NCBI GenBank assembly: GCA_946482635.1
Contig: CAMLSG010000032.1
Span: 1 to 33,078, forward strand
From: an uncultured Duganella sp.
GTDB taxonomy: Bacteria > Pseudomonadota > Gammaproteobacteria > Burkholderiales > Burkholderiaceae
Direction of reading: 5' to 3'
DNA: 33,078 nucleotides
In this document: positions 23,485 to 31,739 of the stretch, piece by piece
How positions within the stretch are numbered: the first letter of the stretch is position 1
How the letters are laid out: each line of letters starts with the position of its first letter
Program-made: the position numbers and the translations under genes
Notes under the pieces: model-generated
Told to the model about the DNA's origin: nothing
The model's database searches: none
The model's input: only the letters and a program-made list of their open reading frames with translations

Positions 23485-24677
23485 ACAAGCGTCAGAAAAT
23501 CACCATTGCGGCCATGGTGGCCGCCGCCGGCCTGTTTGCAGGCGCAGTATTGGGCTGGGAGCGCATCGCACCGGCAGCGAAAGCCGGTGCCGAGGCGAGC
23601 GAACACCACGATGAACATCCGGCCGGCGCAGCCAATGCCGGCGGCACGCAGCCAATCCCGTTCACCGACGCACAGGTTGCGGCGGCCGATATCCAGGTGC
23701 GTACGGCCGGCGCAGCGCGCCTGGAAACCTTCGTCCGCCTGCCCGGTGAAGTCAAACTGAATGAGGACCGAACTGCCCACGTCACGCCGCGCGTGGACGG
23801 CATCGTGCAGGAGGTGCAGGCCAATCTCGGCCAACAGGTACGCAAGGGTGAGCTGCTGGCGGTACTGGCCAGCGCCGACGTTTCCGAGCAGCGCAGCAGC
23901 CTGGCCGCTGCCGAAAAGCGTGCAGGGCTGGCCCACTCGGTCTACGAGGCCGAAAAGAAGCTGTGGGAAGACAAGGTCTCGGCACGCCAGGACTACCTGA
24001 AGGCGGAGCAGGAATGGCATGAAGCCAGCATCGCCGTGCAGAACGCGCGCCAGAAGCTGGTGGCCATCGGTGCCAGCGGTTCCGGCAAGGGGCCATTCAA
24101 CCGCCTGGAAATCCGGGCGCCTTTCGACGGCCTGATCGTCGACAAGCATATTGCCGTGGGCGAGGCGGTCGGCGCCGAAACCAAGGTATTCACGGTCTCC
24201 GACCTGCGCCAGGTATGGGCGGAAGTCGTGGTGCCTGCGAAGGACCTGGAGATCGTCAAGGTCGGCACGGAAGCGGTGCTGCATTCGGCCGCCTCCAACG
24301 CCGCGGTCAAAGGCAAGGTGAGCTTCGTCAGCGCCCTGATCGGAGAACAGACCCGCGCCGCCCGTGCCCGCGTCGTTCTGGACAATCCTCAGCTGGCATG
24401 GCGACCCGGCCTGTTTGTGGATGTCGACGTGATCACCGGTTCGGCCGAAGTGCCGGTCGCCGTGGAAAAGGAAGCGCTGCAAGTGCTGAACGGCGCGCAG
24501 GTGGTCTTCCAGCGCGGTGGCCAGGCGTTCACGCCGGTGCCGGTCACGGTGGGCCGTTCCGACGGCAGGCTGGTGGAGATCACCTCCGGCCTGTGCAAAG
24601 AGGCAAGGTATGCCGCCGCCCACAGCTTCACCATCAAGGCGGAGCAGGGCAAGGGCGCTGCCGAGCATGAAGACTAA
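23481..24677 (+). CDS. czcB: CzcB-like periplasmic adaptor of the RND efflux system
   Basis: The 398-residue adaptor has a membrane anchor (about 7-26). A short His/Glu-rich segment (EHHDEH, about 40-45) may bind metal. The lipoyl/hairpin part (HVTPRVDGIVQEVQANLGQQV, then a coiled coil) and the beta-barrel (LAWRPGLFVDVDV) are typical. It ends in AEHED. It bridges the pump and channel. No CusF or HMBD domain is present, unlike the adaptor at 10172. Near the C terminus the usual GLxxGxxY block reads GLCKEARY, a local departure. The start is fixed by the 4-base overlap with the upstream gene. Confidence 0.93.
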   Translation: MNKRQKITIAAMVAAAGLFAGAVLGWERIAPAAKAGAEASEHHDEHPAGAANAGGTQPIPFTDAQVAAADIQVRTAGAARLETFVRLPGEVKLNEDRTAHVTPRVDGIVQEVQANLGQQVRKGELLAVLASADVSEQRSSLAAAEKRAGLAHSVYEAEKKLWEDKVSARQDYLKAEQEWHEASIAVQNARQKLVAIGASGSGKGPFNRLEIRAPFDGLIVDKHIAVGEAVGAETKVFTVSDLRQVWAEVVVPAKDLEIVKVGTEAVLHSAASNAAVKGKVSFVSALIGEQTRAARARVVLDNPQLAWRPGLFVDVDVITGSAEVPVAVEKEALQVLNGAQVVFQRGGQAFTPVPVTVGRSDGRLVEITSGLCKEARYAAAHSFTIKAEQGKGAAEHED

Positions 24678-24686
24678 GGAGCCGCC

Positions 24687-27600
24687 ATGTTAAGCCGAAT
24701 TATCCAGGCCTGCATCGGCCACCGCTGGATGGTCATGTTCGCCGTACTGGCGATGGCCGTGCTGGGCGCGGTCAATTACAAGAAGCTGCCGATCGACGCC
24801 GTACCGGACATCACCAACGTCCAGGTGCAGATCAACACCGCTGCCGCCGGCTACTCGCCGCTGGAGGTGGAGCAGCGCATCACCTTCCCAATCGAATCGC
24901 TGATGGCCGGCCTGCCGCGCCTTGAACAGACCAGGTCCTTGTCGCGTTATGGACTGTCGCAGATCACGGTGGTATTCAAGGACGGCACGGACATCCACTT
25001 CGCCCGCCAGCTGATCAGCCAGCGCATCCAGGATGCGCGTTCCCAGCTGCCGGCCGGACTGACGCCGACCATGAGCCCCATCGCCACCGGCCTGTCTGAA
25101 ATCTACCTGTGGACAGTGGATGCGGCGCCAAATGCACGCAAGCCGGACGGCACGCCTTACACGCCGACCGACCTGCGCGAGATCCAGGACTGGATCATCA
25201 AGCCGCAACTGCGCAACGTGCCAGGCGTTACGGAGATCAACTCGATCGGCGGCTACGACAAGGAATACCTGGTCGCGCCAACGCCGGCCAAGCTGGCGTC
25301 GTATGGCCTGAACCTGTCGGACGTGGTGACGGCGCTGGAACGCAATAACGGCAACGTTGGTGCCGGCTATATCGAGAAGGAAGGCGAGCAATACCTGCTG
25401 CGCGCGCCCGGCCAGCTCAAGTCCGTGGCCGACATCGGCAATATTGTGGTCTCCACTATCGACGGCGTGGCTGTGCGTGTGGCCGACGTGGCAACGGTGG
25501 GCGTCGGCGCTGAATTGCGCACCGGCGCCGCCACTCGCAACGGACGCGAAGTGGTACTTGGCACCGTTTTCATGCTGATCGGCGAGAACAGCCGCGCGGT
25601 GGCGCTGGCGGTGGACAAAAAGATGGTTGAGATCAACCGCAGCCTGCCTGCCGGCGTCTCGGCCACGCCGGTGTACAACCGTACGGTGCTGGTGGAAAAG
25701 GCGATCGATACCGTCAAGCGCAACCTGCTGGAAGGCGCGGTGCTGGTGATCGGCGTGCTGTTCCTTTTCCTCGGCAACCTGCGTGCTGCCTTGATCACCG
25801 CGATGGTAATCCCACTGTCGATGCTGTTCACTTTCACCGGCATGGTAGCCAATAATGTCAGCGCCAACCTGCTAAGCCTCGGCGCGCTCGATTTCGGCAT
25901 CATCGTCGATGGCGCCGTGGTGATCGTGGAAAACTGCGTGCGCCGCCTGGCGCATGCGCAACGGCATGCCGGACGGCCGCTGACACGCGAAGAACGTTTT
26001 GCGGAAGTCTTTGCCGCCGCACATGAAGCGCGCAGGCCGCTGCTGTTCGGGCAGTTGATCATCATGATCGTGTACCTGCCGATTTTTGTGCTGTCTGGGA
26101 TCGAAGGCAAGATGTTCCACCCCATGGCCTTCACAGTGGTGACAGCCTTGCTGGGCGCGATGCTGCTGTCGATTACCTTCGTGCCGGCCGCCGTGGCGCT
26201 GTTCATGAACAAATCGGTACGCGAGGAAGAAGGGCGCCTGATGCTGGCGGCCAAGCGCCGTTATGGCGAACTGCTGGACTACGTCATGGCCAACCGCCCG
26301 GTAGTGTTTACCGCCGCCGGGCTGGTGCTTGCCCTGTCCGCGTTGCTGGCGACGCGCCTTGGTACCGAGTTCGTACCGAACCTGAACGAAGGCGACTTCG
26401 CAGTGCTGACGGTACGCATTCCCGGCACGGGCCTGGGTCAATCGGTGCAGATGCAGCAGCAGATCGAGAAAACGCTGGTGGCGAAATTCCCCGAGATTGC
26501 CAACGTCTTCGCCCGCACCGGTACCGCGGAAATCGCCTCGGACCCTATGCCGCCAAGCATTTCGGACGGCTACATCATGCTCAAGCCGGAGCAGGAATGG
26601 CCGAAGCCCAAGCGCAGCCGCGAAGAACTGCTGGCCGCGATCCGCGGGACGCTGGAGCAATTGCCGGGCAATAGTTATGAGTTCAGCCAGCCGATCCAGC
26701 TTCGCGTGAATGAGCTGATCTCCGGCGTGCGCAGCGACGTGGCGGTGAAGGTGTTCGGCGACGACCTTGACGTGCTGAATGCGAAAGCTGCCGAAATCGG
26801 CGCCATCCTTGGCAGGATTCCGGGCGCATCAGGCGTGAAGGTCGAGCAGACCACGGGCCTGCCGATGCTGCAGATCCAGGTCGACCGCGAACGGGCTGCG
26901 CGCCTTGGCCTGAACATCGCTGAAGTGCAGGAGCTGATCGCTACCGCTACCGCAGGCCGCGAGGCCGGCGCCATGTTCGAGGGCGACCGCCGCTTCGACA
27001 TCGTCGTGCGCCTGCCTGAAGCGCTGCGTTCGGACGTCGAACTGCTGAAGCGCCTGCCGGTGCCCCTGCCGAAAAAGGAGGGCGCACGTCCGGCCTACGT
27101 CACGCTGGCTGAAATCGCGACCTTTGACACGGCGCCCGGCCCGAACCAGCTAAGTCGGGAACAGGGCAAGCGCCGCGTGGTGGTGACCGTCAACATGCAG
27201 GACCGCGACATCGGCTCGTTCGTCGAAGAAGCGCAGCAGGCGATCCTGAAAGGCGTGAAGCTGCCGGCCGGCTACTGGCTGGCCTGGGGCGGGCAGTTCG
27301 AAAACCTGCAGAATGCCGCGCAGCGCCTGAAGGTGGTAGTGCCGGCATCGCTCGCGCTGGTGTTCGCACTGCTGTTCCTGATGTTTAACAACGCGCGCGA
27401 CGGCGCGCTGGTGTTCACCGGCATTCCGTTTGCACTGACAGGCGGCATCTTCGCACTGTGGATGCGCGGGATCCCGATGTCGATATCGGCAGCAGTCGGC
27501 TTTATCGCGCTGTCAGGGGTCGCCGTGCTGAACGGCCTCGTGATGATCTCCTTCATCCGCAGCTTGCGTGAGCAAGGGCAGCCGCTGGCCGATGCGGTGC

Positions 27601-27854
27601 GCAACGGTGCGCTGGTGCGTTTGCGGCCGGTGCTGATGACGGCCCTGGTGGCATCGCTTGGCTTTGTGCCGATGGCGATTGCGACCGGCACCGGCGCGGA
27701 AGTCCAGCGCCCCTTGGCCACCGTGGTGATTGGCGGCGTGCTGTCGTCCACCGCGCTGACGCTGCTGCTGTTGCCCTTGCTGTACCGCTTGGCCTACAGC
27801 CGCAAGGAGGAAATCAGCCCGCTGGCCCCAGCCGCTCTCGCAGGAACTCAATAA
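24687..27854 (+). CDS. czcA: CzcA-type divalent cation efflux RND pump
   Basis: The 1055-residue HME-RND pump has a transmembrane-4 motif LDFGIIVDGAVVIVEN that places Asp402, Asp408 and Glu415 at the numbers known for Cupriavidus CzcA, the proton/cation residues needed for Co/Zn/Cd export. The CusA methionine triad is not evident. It has 12 helices with two large periplasmic porter loops. AAGGAG lies 8 bases before the ATG at 24687. The substrate is probably Zn, Co, Cd or a related divalent ion, inferred from the motif. The last 41 bases overlap the 3' end of the convergent LysR gene. Confidence 0.96.
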   Translation: MLSRIIQACIGHRWMVMFAVLAMAVLGAVNYKKLPIDAVPDITNVQVQINTAAAGYSPLEVEQRITFPIESLMAGLPRLEQTRSLSRYGLSQITVVFKDGTDIHFARQLISQRIQDARSQLPAGLTPTMSPIATGLSEIYLWTVDAAPNARKPDGTPYTPTDLREIQDWIIKPQLRNVPGVTEINSIGGYDKEYLVAPTPAKLASYGLNLSDVVTALERNNGNVGAGYIEKEGEQYLLRAPGQLKSVADIGNIVVSTIDGVAVRVADVATVGVGAELRTGAATRNGREVVLGTVFMLIGENSRAVALAVDKKMVEINRSLPAGVSATPVYNRTVLVEKAIDTVKRNLLEGAVLVIGVLFLFLGNLRAALITAMVIPLSMLFTFTGMVANNVSANLLSLGALDFGIIVDGAVVIVENCVRRLAHAQRHAGRPLTREERFAEVFAAAHEARRPLLFGQLIIMIVYLPIFVLSGIEGKMFHPMAFTVVTALLGAMLLSITFVPAAVALFMNKSVREEEGRLMLAAKRRYGELLDYVMANRPVVFTAAGLVLALSALLATRLGTEFVPNLNEGDFAVLTVRIPGTGLGQSVQMQQQIEKTLVAKFPEIANVFARTGTAEIASDPMPPSISDGYIMLKPEQEWPKPKRSREELLAAIRGTLEQLPGNSYEFSQPIQLRVNELISGVRSDVAVKVFGDDLDVLNAKAAEIGAILGRIPGASGVKVEQTTGLPMLQIQVDRERAARLGLNIAEVQELIATATAGREAGAMFEGDRRFDIVVRLPEALRSDVELLKRLPVPLPKKEGARPAYVTLAEIATFDTAPGPNQLSREQGKRRVVVTVNMQDRDIGSFVEEAQQAILKGVKLPAGYWLAWGGQFENLQNAAQRLKVVVPASLALVFALLFLMFNNARDGALVFTGIPFALTGGIFALWMRGIPMSISAAVGFIALSGVAVLNGLVMISFIRSLREQGQPLADAVRNGALVRLRPVLMTALVASLGFVPMAIATGTGAEVQRPLATVVIGGVLSSTALTLLLLPLLYRLAYSRKEEISPLAPAALAGTQ

Positions 27855-28704
27855 AGCGCGCCGTCTTGGCTGGAACCAGCCGGGTTTCGGTCAAGGCATA
27901 CACCGGCGTGGGCTTGCCATGCCATTGCGGCAGGATGCGTTGCAAGCGTCCTGCCGCAAGGTCGTCTGCCACGACTTCTTCCGGCAACAGGATGACGCCC
28001 ATGTCGAGTGCAGCAAGGCGCCGGAACATGCCCACGTTGTTGACGGCAAAGCGCCCGCCCACCGCAACTGGCTCGCTGTGTCCATCGCGCAGCAGGGTCC
28101 AGGTGGTGGATTTCGCCAGGCCCAGGCAGGCATGCCGTTCCAGGTCCGCAGGTTCTTGCGGCTCGCCGTGCTGCGCAAGGTATCGCGGCGAGGCATACAG
28201 CTTCGGTGTAAGGAGGGCAAGTTGGCGCGCGATCAGCTGCGAATCCGCCAGTTCACCCATGCGTATCGCCACATCAAACGGTTCGCTGACCAGGTCAACG
28301 AGGCGCGGCGTCAGGTCCAGTTCAAAGGTGATGCCGGGATAGCGCTGGGCGAATTCCGCGATCAGGGGCGCCAGGTAGGTCTGTGCGAAATCGACCGGCA
28401 GCGAGGCGCGCAGCACGCCGGTCGGCTGGGCCAGCATGCCGCCCAGTTGTTCATGCGCCAGCCGCGCTTCATCGATGATGCGCTTGCAGCGCTCGAAGTA
28501 GATCTGGCCCGCTTCGGTCAATTCGATCTTGCGCGTCGTGCGATGCAGCAGCCGCAGGCCGATGGCCTTTTCCAGCGCGGCGATCCGGCGTGAAATCGTT
28601 GAATTCGGAATGCCCAGCACTTCGCCGGCACCGCGAAAACCCTTGGCCTTCACCACTTCAACAAACAAGGCCATGTCGTTCAGATATTCCAATGATTGCT
28701 CCAT
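27814..28704 (-). CDS. LysR-family transcriptional regulator
   Basis: The 296-residue regulator has a winged helix-turn-helix at about 8-66 (FVEVVKAKGFRGAGEVLGIPNSTISRRIAAL spans it) and a substrate-binding effector domain (about 85-290; VRASLPV-like strand, then PFDVAIRMGELADSQLIARQL). The ATG at 28704 gives MEQSLEYLNDMALF; a TTG seven codons earlier or an ATG at 28674 are alternatives, and no ribosome site settles this. It is divergent from the old yellow enzyme gene, the usual arrangement for a LysR activator and its target. Its 3' end overlaps the pump gene by 41 bases. Confidence 0.93.
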   Translation of the reverse strand: MEQSLEYLNDMALFVEVVKAKGFRGAGEVLGIPNSTISRRIAALEKAIGLRLLHRTTRKIELTEAGQIYFERCKRIIDEARLAHEQLGGMLAQPTGVLRASLPVDFAQTYLAPLIAEFAQRYPGITFELDLTPRLVDLVSEPFDVAIRMGELADSQLIARQLALLTPKLYASPRYLAQHGEPQEPADLERHACLGLAKSTTWTLLRDGHSEPVAVGGRFAVNNVGMFRRLAALDMGVILLPEEVVADDLAAGRLQRILPQWHGKPTPVYALTETRLVPAKTARFIEFLRERLGPAG

Positions 28705-28735
28705 ATATGGATCAATGTTCTGCAATTTACCATAT
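28700..28735. promoter_or_regulatory. Palindromes in the LysR/OYE divergent region
   Basis: TCCATATATGGA (28700-28711) is a perfect 12-base palindrome that includes the proposed LysR start codon. ATATGG at 28705-28710 is also repeated inverted as CCATAT at 28730-28735. These could be the LysR autoregulatory and activation sites. Confidence 0.4.
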
Positions 28736-28795
28736 TTATCTCATTTCGAAGGTGTTGGATGATGGCGCATCTCCAATCACTCAAGGAATACTGTC

Positions 28796-29884
28796 GTGAG
28801 CAAACTGTTTGAAACCGTCAAAGTGGGACGCTATACGCTGGCCAATCGCCTCGCCATGGGGCCGATGACGCGCAGCCGCGCGCAGTACGACGGCACGCCG
28901 GGCGAACTGGCGGCCGAATATTATGCGCAGCGCGCCGACATCGGCCTGATCGTGACCGAAGGCACCCAGCCTTCGGAAGACGGCCAGGGTTATATGGCGA
29001 CGCCGGGCATTCATACCGATGCCCACGTGGCGGGCTGGAAGAAGGTCGCGGATGCCGTCCATGCCAAAGGAGGCCGCCTGTTCATTCAGTTGATGCATGC
29101 GGGCCGCATGTCGCATCCGGACAATACGCCGCACCACAGGCAGGGCGTCGCGCCATCCGCCATTGCGCCGAATACGCCGATGTTCACGCCGACAGGCATG
29201 CAGGACATTCCTGCGCCGCGAGCGCTCAGCACCGCCGAGGTGCGCCAGACTGTCGACGATTTCCGCATGGCTGCGCGCCGCGCAATCGAAGCGGGCGCCG
29301 ATGGCGTTGAGATCCACGGCGCCAATGCCTACCTGGTGCAGCAGTTCTTCGCACCGAGTGCGAACATGCGTGACGACGAATACGGCGGCTCCATCGCCAA
29401 CCGCGCGCGCTTTGCGATTGAAGTGGCCAAGGCCATCGCCGGCGAGATCGGCGCCGACCGCACCGCGATCCGCCTGTCGCCCGGCACTACGCTTTGGGGC
29501 ATCGACGAAGGCGAAGAAGGCCCGGCGCTGTATCGCTACCTGGTGGCGGAACTGGACAAACTTGGCCTGGCCTACCTGCACGTCATGCACCAGGGCGACG
29601 AAGTACTGCTGGCCGATATCCGCAAACTTTGGAAGGGCCCCCTCGTGCTGAATCGCCCCGGCCGCCCGCGCGAGCAGATCGGCGCTGACGTCGCATCCGG
29701 ATTGGCGGAAGTGGAGGCTTACGGTCAGATGGTGCTGGCCAATCCGGACTTCGTTACTCGCATTAAAATCAACGCCCCGATCAACCTTTCCGACCGCAGC
29801 ACGTATTTCGGCGGAGGAGCGGCAGGCTACACGGATTATCCGGCCCTCACTAACCATAAGTCGTTGATTCAAATGGATATGTGA
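28796..29884 (+). CDS. Old yellow enzyme family alkene reductase (NemA-like)
   Basis: The 362-residue FMN-dependent oxidoreductase reduces activated C=C bonds or nitro groups using NAD(P)H. The TIM barrel has the substrate-binding pair His174/Asn177 and Tyr179 in EIHGANAY. The FMN-region blocks GPMTRSRA (22-29) and RDDEYGGSI (192-200) are intact. The start is a GTG at 28796 with AAGGA upstream, giving VSKLFETVKVG, the usual N terminus for this family. It is divergent from and probably controlled by the LysR regulator. The natural substrate (quinone, nitroester or electrophile) is unknown. Confidence 0.95.
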   Translation: MSKLFETVKVGRYTLANRLAMGPMTRSRAQYDGTPGELAAEYYAQRADIGLIVTEGTQPSEDGQGYMATPGIHTDAHVAGWKKVADAVHAKGGRLFIQLMHAGRMSHPDNTPHHRQGVAPSAIAPNTPMFTPTGMQDIPAPRALSTAEVRQTVDDFRMAARRAIEAGADGVEIHGANAYLVQQFFAPSANMRDDEYGGSIANRARFAIEVAKAIAGEIGADRTAIRLSPGTTLWGIDEGEEGPALYRYLVAELDKLGLAYLHVMHQGDEVLLADIRKLWKGPLVLNRPGRPREQIGADVASGLAEVEAYGQMVLANPDFVTRIKINAPINLSDRSTYFGGGAAGYTDYPALTNHKSLIQMDM

Positions 29885-30060
29885 TTATTGACGTCGCTTT
29901 GGAGAGATTTTAACTGGATTAATTCTCTCCAATTGTCACGAATGTCCATCATATTGTTGTAAACCCTTCAGCAAATAATAAATATATATAAGCAAAACAT
30001 CTCGAAATGGCGAATACGCAGCTATACTTCCGGCTGCAAAAAAATTCCCAAGAGAAATAG
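29885..30060. other. AT-rich intergenic region before the two-partner secretion genes
   Basis: These 176 bases are the most A/T-rich part of the window. They contain a stem GGAGAGA (29901-29907) with TCTCTCC (29924-29930) and a 16-base loop, then a run of ATATATAT-like sequence around 29980-29990. A -10-like TATACT is at 30023-30028, flanked by GCAGC and GCTGC, with an A run after it. The composition would suit a silencing protein such as H-NS/MvaT. No ORF is evident. Confidence 0.6.
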
Positions 30061-31734
30061 ATGTTGTGCAAAAGAATAAGCATGGCCGTGCAGTTTGCAC
30101 TCGGCCTTGGCGCAGCTTTGCCTGCGTTCGCGCAGGTCGATCCTGCATTGGCAAACCAGGAACTGCAGCGCCAGGAACAGCGTGAGCGCGAACGCGCACG
30201 CCAGGACGAGGCCAAGCCAGACGTGCGCCTGCAGCGCGAGGTGAAATCGACGCAAGCCGTTTGGCCGGAAAACGAGTCGCCATGCTTCCCGATCCGCCGC
30301 GTGTTCCTGGATGGCGAGATGGCCGGCCAGTTCCAATGGGCGCTGAAGGCCGCCGACGGCGCATTGGGCCGCTGCCTGGGCAGTGCCGGCATCAATGTCC
30401 TGGTGGGGGAAGTGCAGAACGCCCTGGTCGCGCAGGGCTTTGTCACGGCCCGTGTGCTGGCCGCGCCGCAGGACTTGCTGGGTGGTGAGCTGCACCTGAA
30501 ACTTGTCCCCGGCCGCATTCGCGCGCTGCGTTATCCGGAGCAGAAGCCATCGTTCGACAACGCGCTGCCGCTGGCGTCTGGCGAGCTGCTGAACTTGCGC
30601 GATATCGAGCAGGGCCTGGAAAACCTGAAACGTGTGCCCGGCGCCCAGGCCGATATCGAGATCGTGCCGGGCGAGCAGCCTGGCGAGAGCGACCTGCAGG
30701 TGAAGTGGAAGGGCGGCCGCGCCTATCGCTTCAGCGCTTCGTTGGACGATAGCGGCAGCCGCTCGACCGGCACCTACCAGGGCGGCATCACGCTCTCGGT
30801 CGACAATCCTTTTGGCCTGCAGGACCTGTTCTACCTGACCCTCAATCGCAACCTGCATGGCGACAGCCCGGAAGGTGACTATGGCACCAGCGGCTACGCC
30901 CTGCATTACTCGGTGCCGTTCGAATACTGGCTGCTTTCGCTGCAACTGAACGATTACCGTTATCGCCAGACCGTGGCGGGCGCCTTCCATGACTACCTCT
31001 ATCGCGGCACCAGCAATACCGCCGAATTGAAGCTCTCACGCCTGGTGTACCGCGATGCCACGCGCAAGACCACGCTGTCGCTGAAGACCTACCAGCGCGG
31101 CAGCCGCAATTACATCGATGACATGGAAGTGGAAGTCCAGCGGCGCCGCATGGCCGGCTTCGTCGCGGGCATCGCGCACAAGGAATTCATCGGCGCTGCC
31201 ACGCTGGACAGCAACCTGACCTGGAAGCTGGGCACGAGTTCCTACGGCAGCCTGCCGGCGCAGGAAGAGGCCTTCGATGAAGGCACTGCGCGCCCGCGCA
31301 TCTTCAATGCCGACGTCACGCTGAACTGGCCGCTGACCAAATCGCTGTCCTACCAGGCCGCCTGGCGCCGCCAGTGGAACCGCACCAAGCTGATTCCGCA
31401 AGACCGCTTTTCCATCGGCGGCCGCTACACCGTGCGCGGCTTCGACGGCGAGGCCAGCCTGTCCGCTGAACGCGGCTGGCTGCTGCGCAATGACCTGAGC
31501 TGGAGCATTCCGGCCAGCCGCCAGCAGCTTTACTTCGCCTTGGACCACGGCGTTGTCTCCGGCCCGTCCGCGCCGCTGCTGCGCGGCACCCACCTGACCG
31601 GCGCCGCCCTTGGCTGGCGCGGCCAGTTCGGTGGCCTGAACGCCGACTTCTTCGCGGGCAAACCGGTCAGCAAACCGGATGCCTTCCGCACCGCCAGCGT
31701 TGCCACTGGCTTCAACCTGAACTACGAATTCTGA
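30061..31734 (+). CDS. TpsB outer-membrane transporter of a two-partner secretion system (ShlB/FhaC family)
   Basis: The 557-residue protein has a signal peptide (about 1-25, PAFAQ). A periplasmic Arg/Glu/Gln-rich helix follows, then two POTRA domains (about 75-220; CFPIRRVFLDGE opens the first) and a beta-barrel. The L6 loop signature VRGF sits in YTVRGFDGE. The protein ends in Phe (LNYEF), as outer-membrane barrels do. It should secrete the TpsA protein encoded 5 bases downstream. The ATG at 30061 has AAGAG upstream; an internal ATG at 30082 is a less likely alternative. Both genes probably share a transcript. Confidence 0.94.
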   Translation: MLCKRISMAVQFALGLGAALPAFAQVDPALANQELQRQEQRERERARQDEAKPDVRLQREVKSTQAVWPENESPCFPIRRVFLDGEMAGQFQWALKAADGALGRCLGSAGINVLVGEVQNALVAQGFVTARVLAAPQDLLGGELHLKLVPGRIRALRYPEQKPSFDNALPLASGELLNLRDIEQGLENLKRVPGAQADIEIVPGEQPGESDLQVKWKGGRAYRFSASLDDSGSRSTGTYQGGITLSVDNPFGLQDLFYLTLNRNLHGDSPEGDYGTSGYALHYSVPFEYWLLSLQLNDYRYRQTVAGAFHDYLYRGTSNTAELKLSRLVYRDATRKTTLSLKTYQRGSRNYIDDMEVEVQRRRMAGFVAGIAHKEFIGAATLDSNLTWKLGTSSYGSLPAQEEAFDEGTARPRIFNADVTLNWPLTKSLSYQAAWRRQWNRTKLIPQDRFSIGGRYTVRGFDGEASLSAERGWLLRNDLSWSIPASRQQLYFALDHGVVSGPSAPLLRGTHLTGAALGWRGQFGGLNADFFAGKPVSKPDAFRTASVATGFNLNYEF

Positions 31735-31739
31735 GCATC

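Noticed and set aside
24580..24625. Compensated frameshift near the CzcB C terminus (GLCKEARY instead of GLxxGxxY)
   Set aside because: The frame is open and the flanking residues are normal on both sides. A few substitutions explain it as well. Alignment of close relatives would decide.
30018..30043. Terminator hairpin GCAGC/GCTGC before the TpsB gene
   Set aside because: The homopolymer after it is A rather than T on the plus strand, the loop holds a -10-like TATACT, and the stem is only 5 bp.
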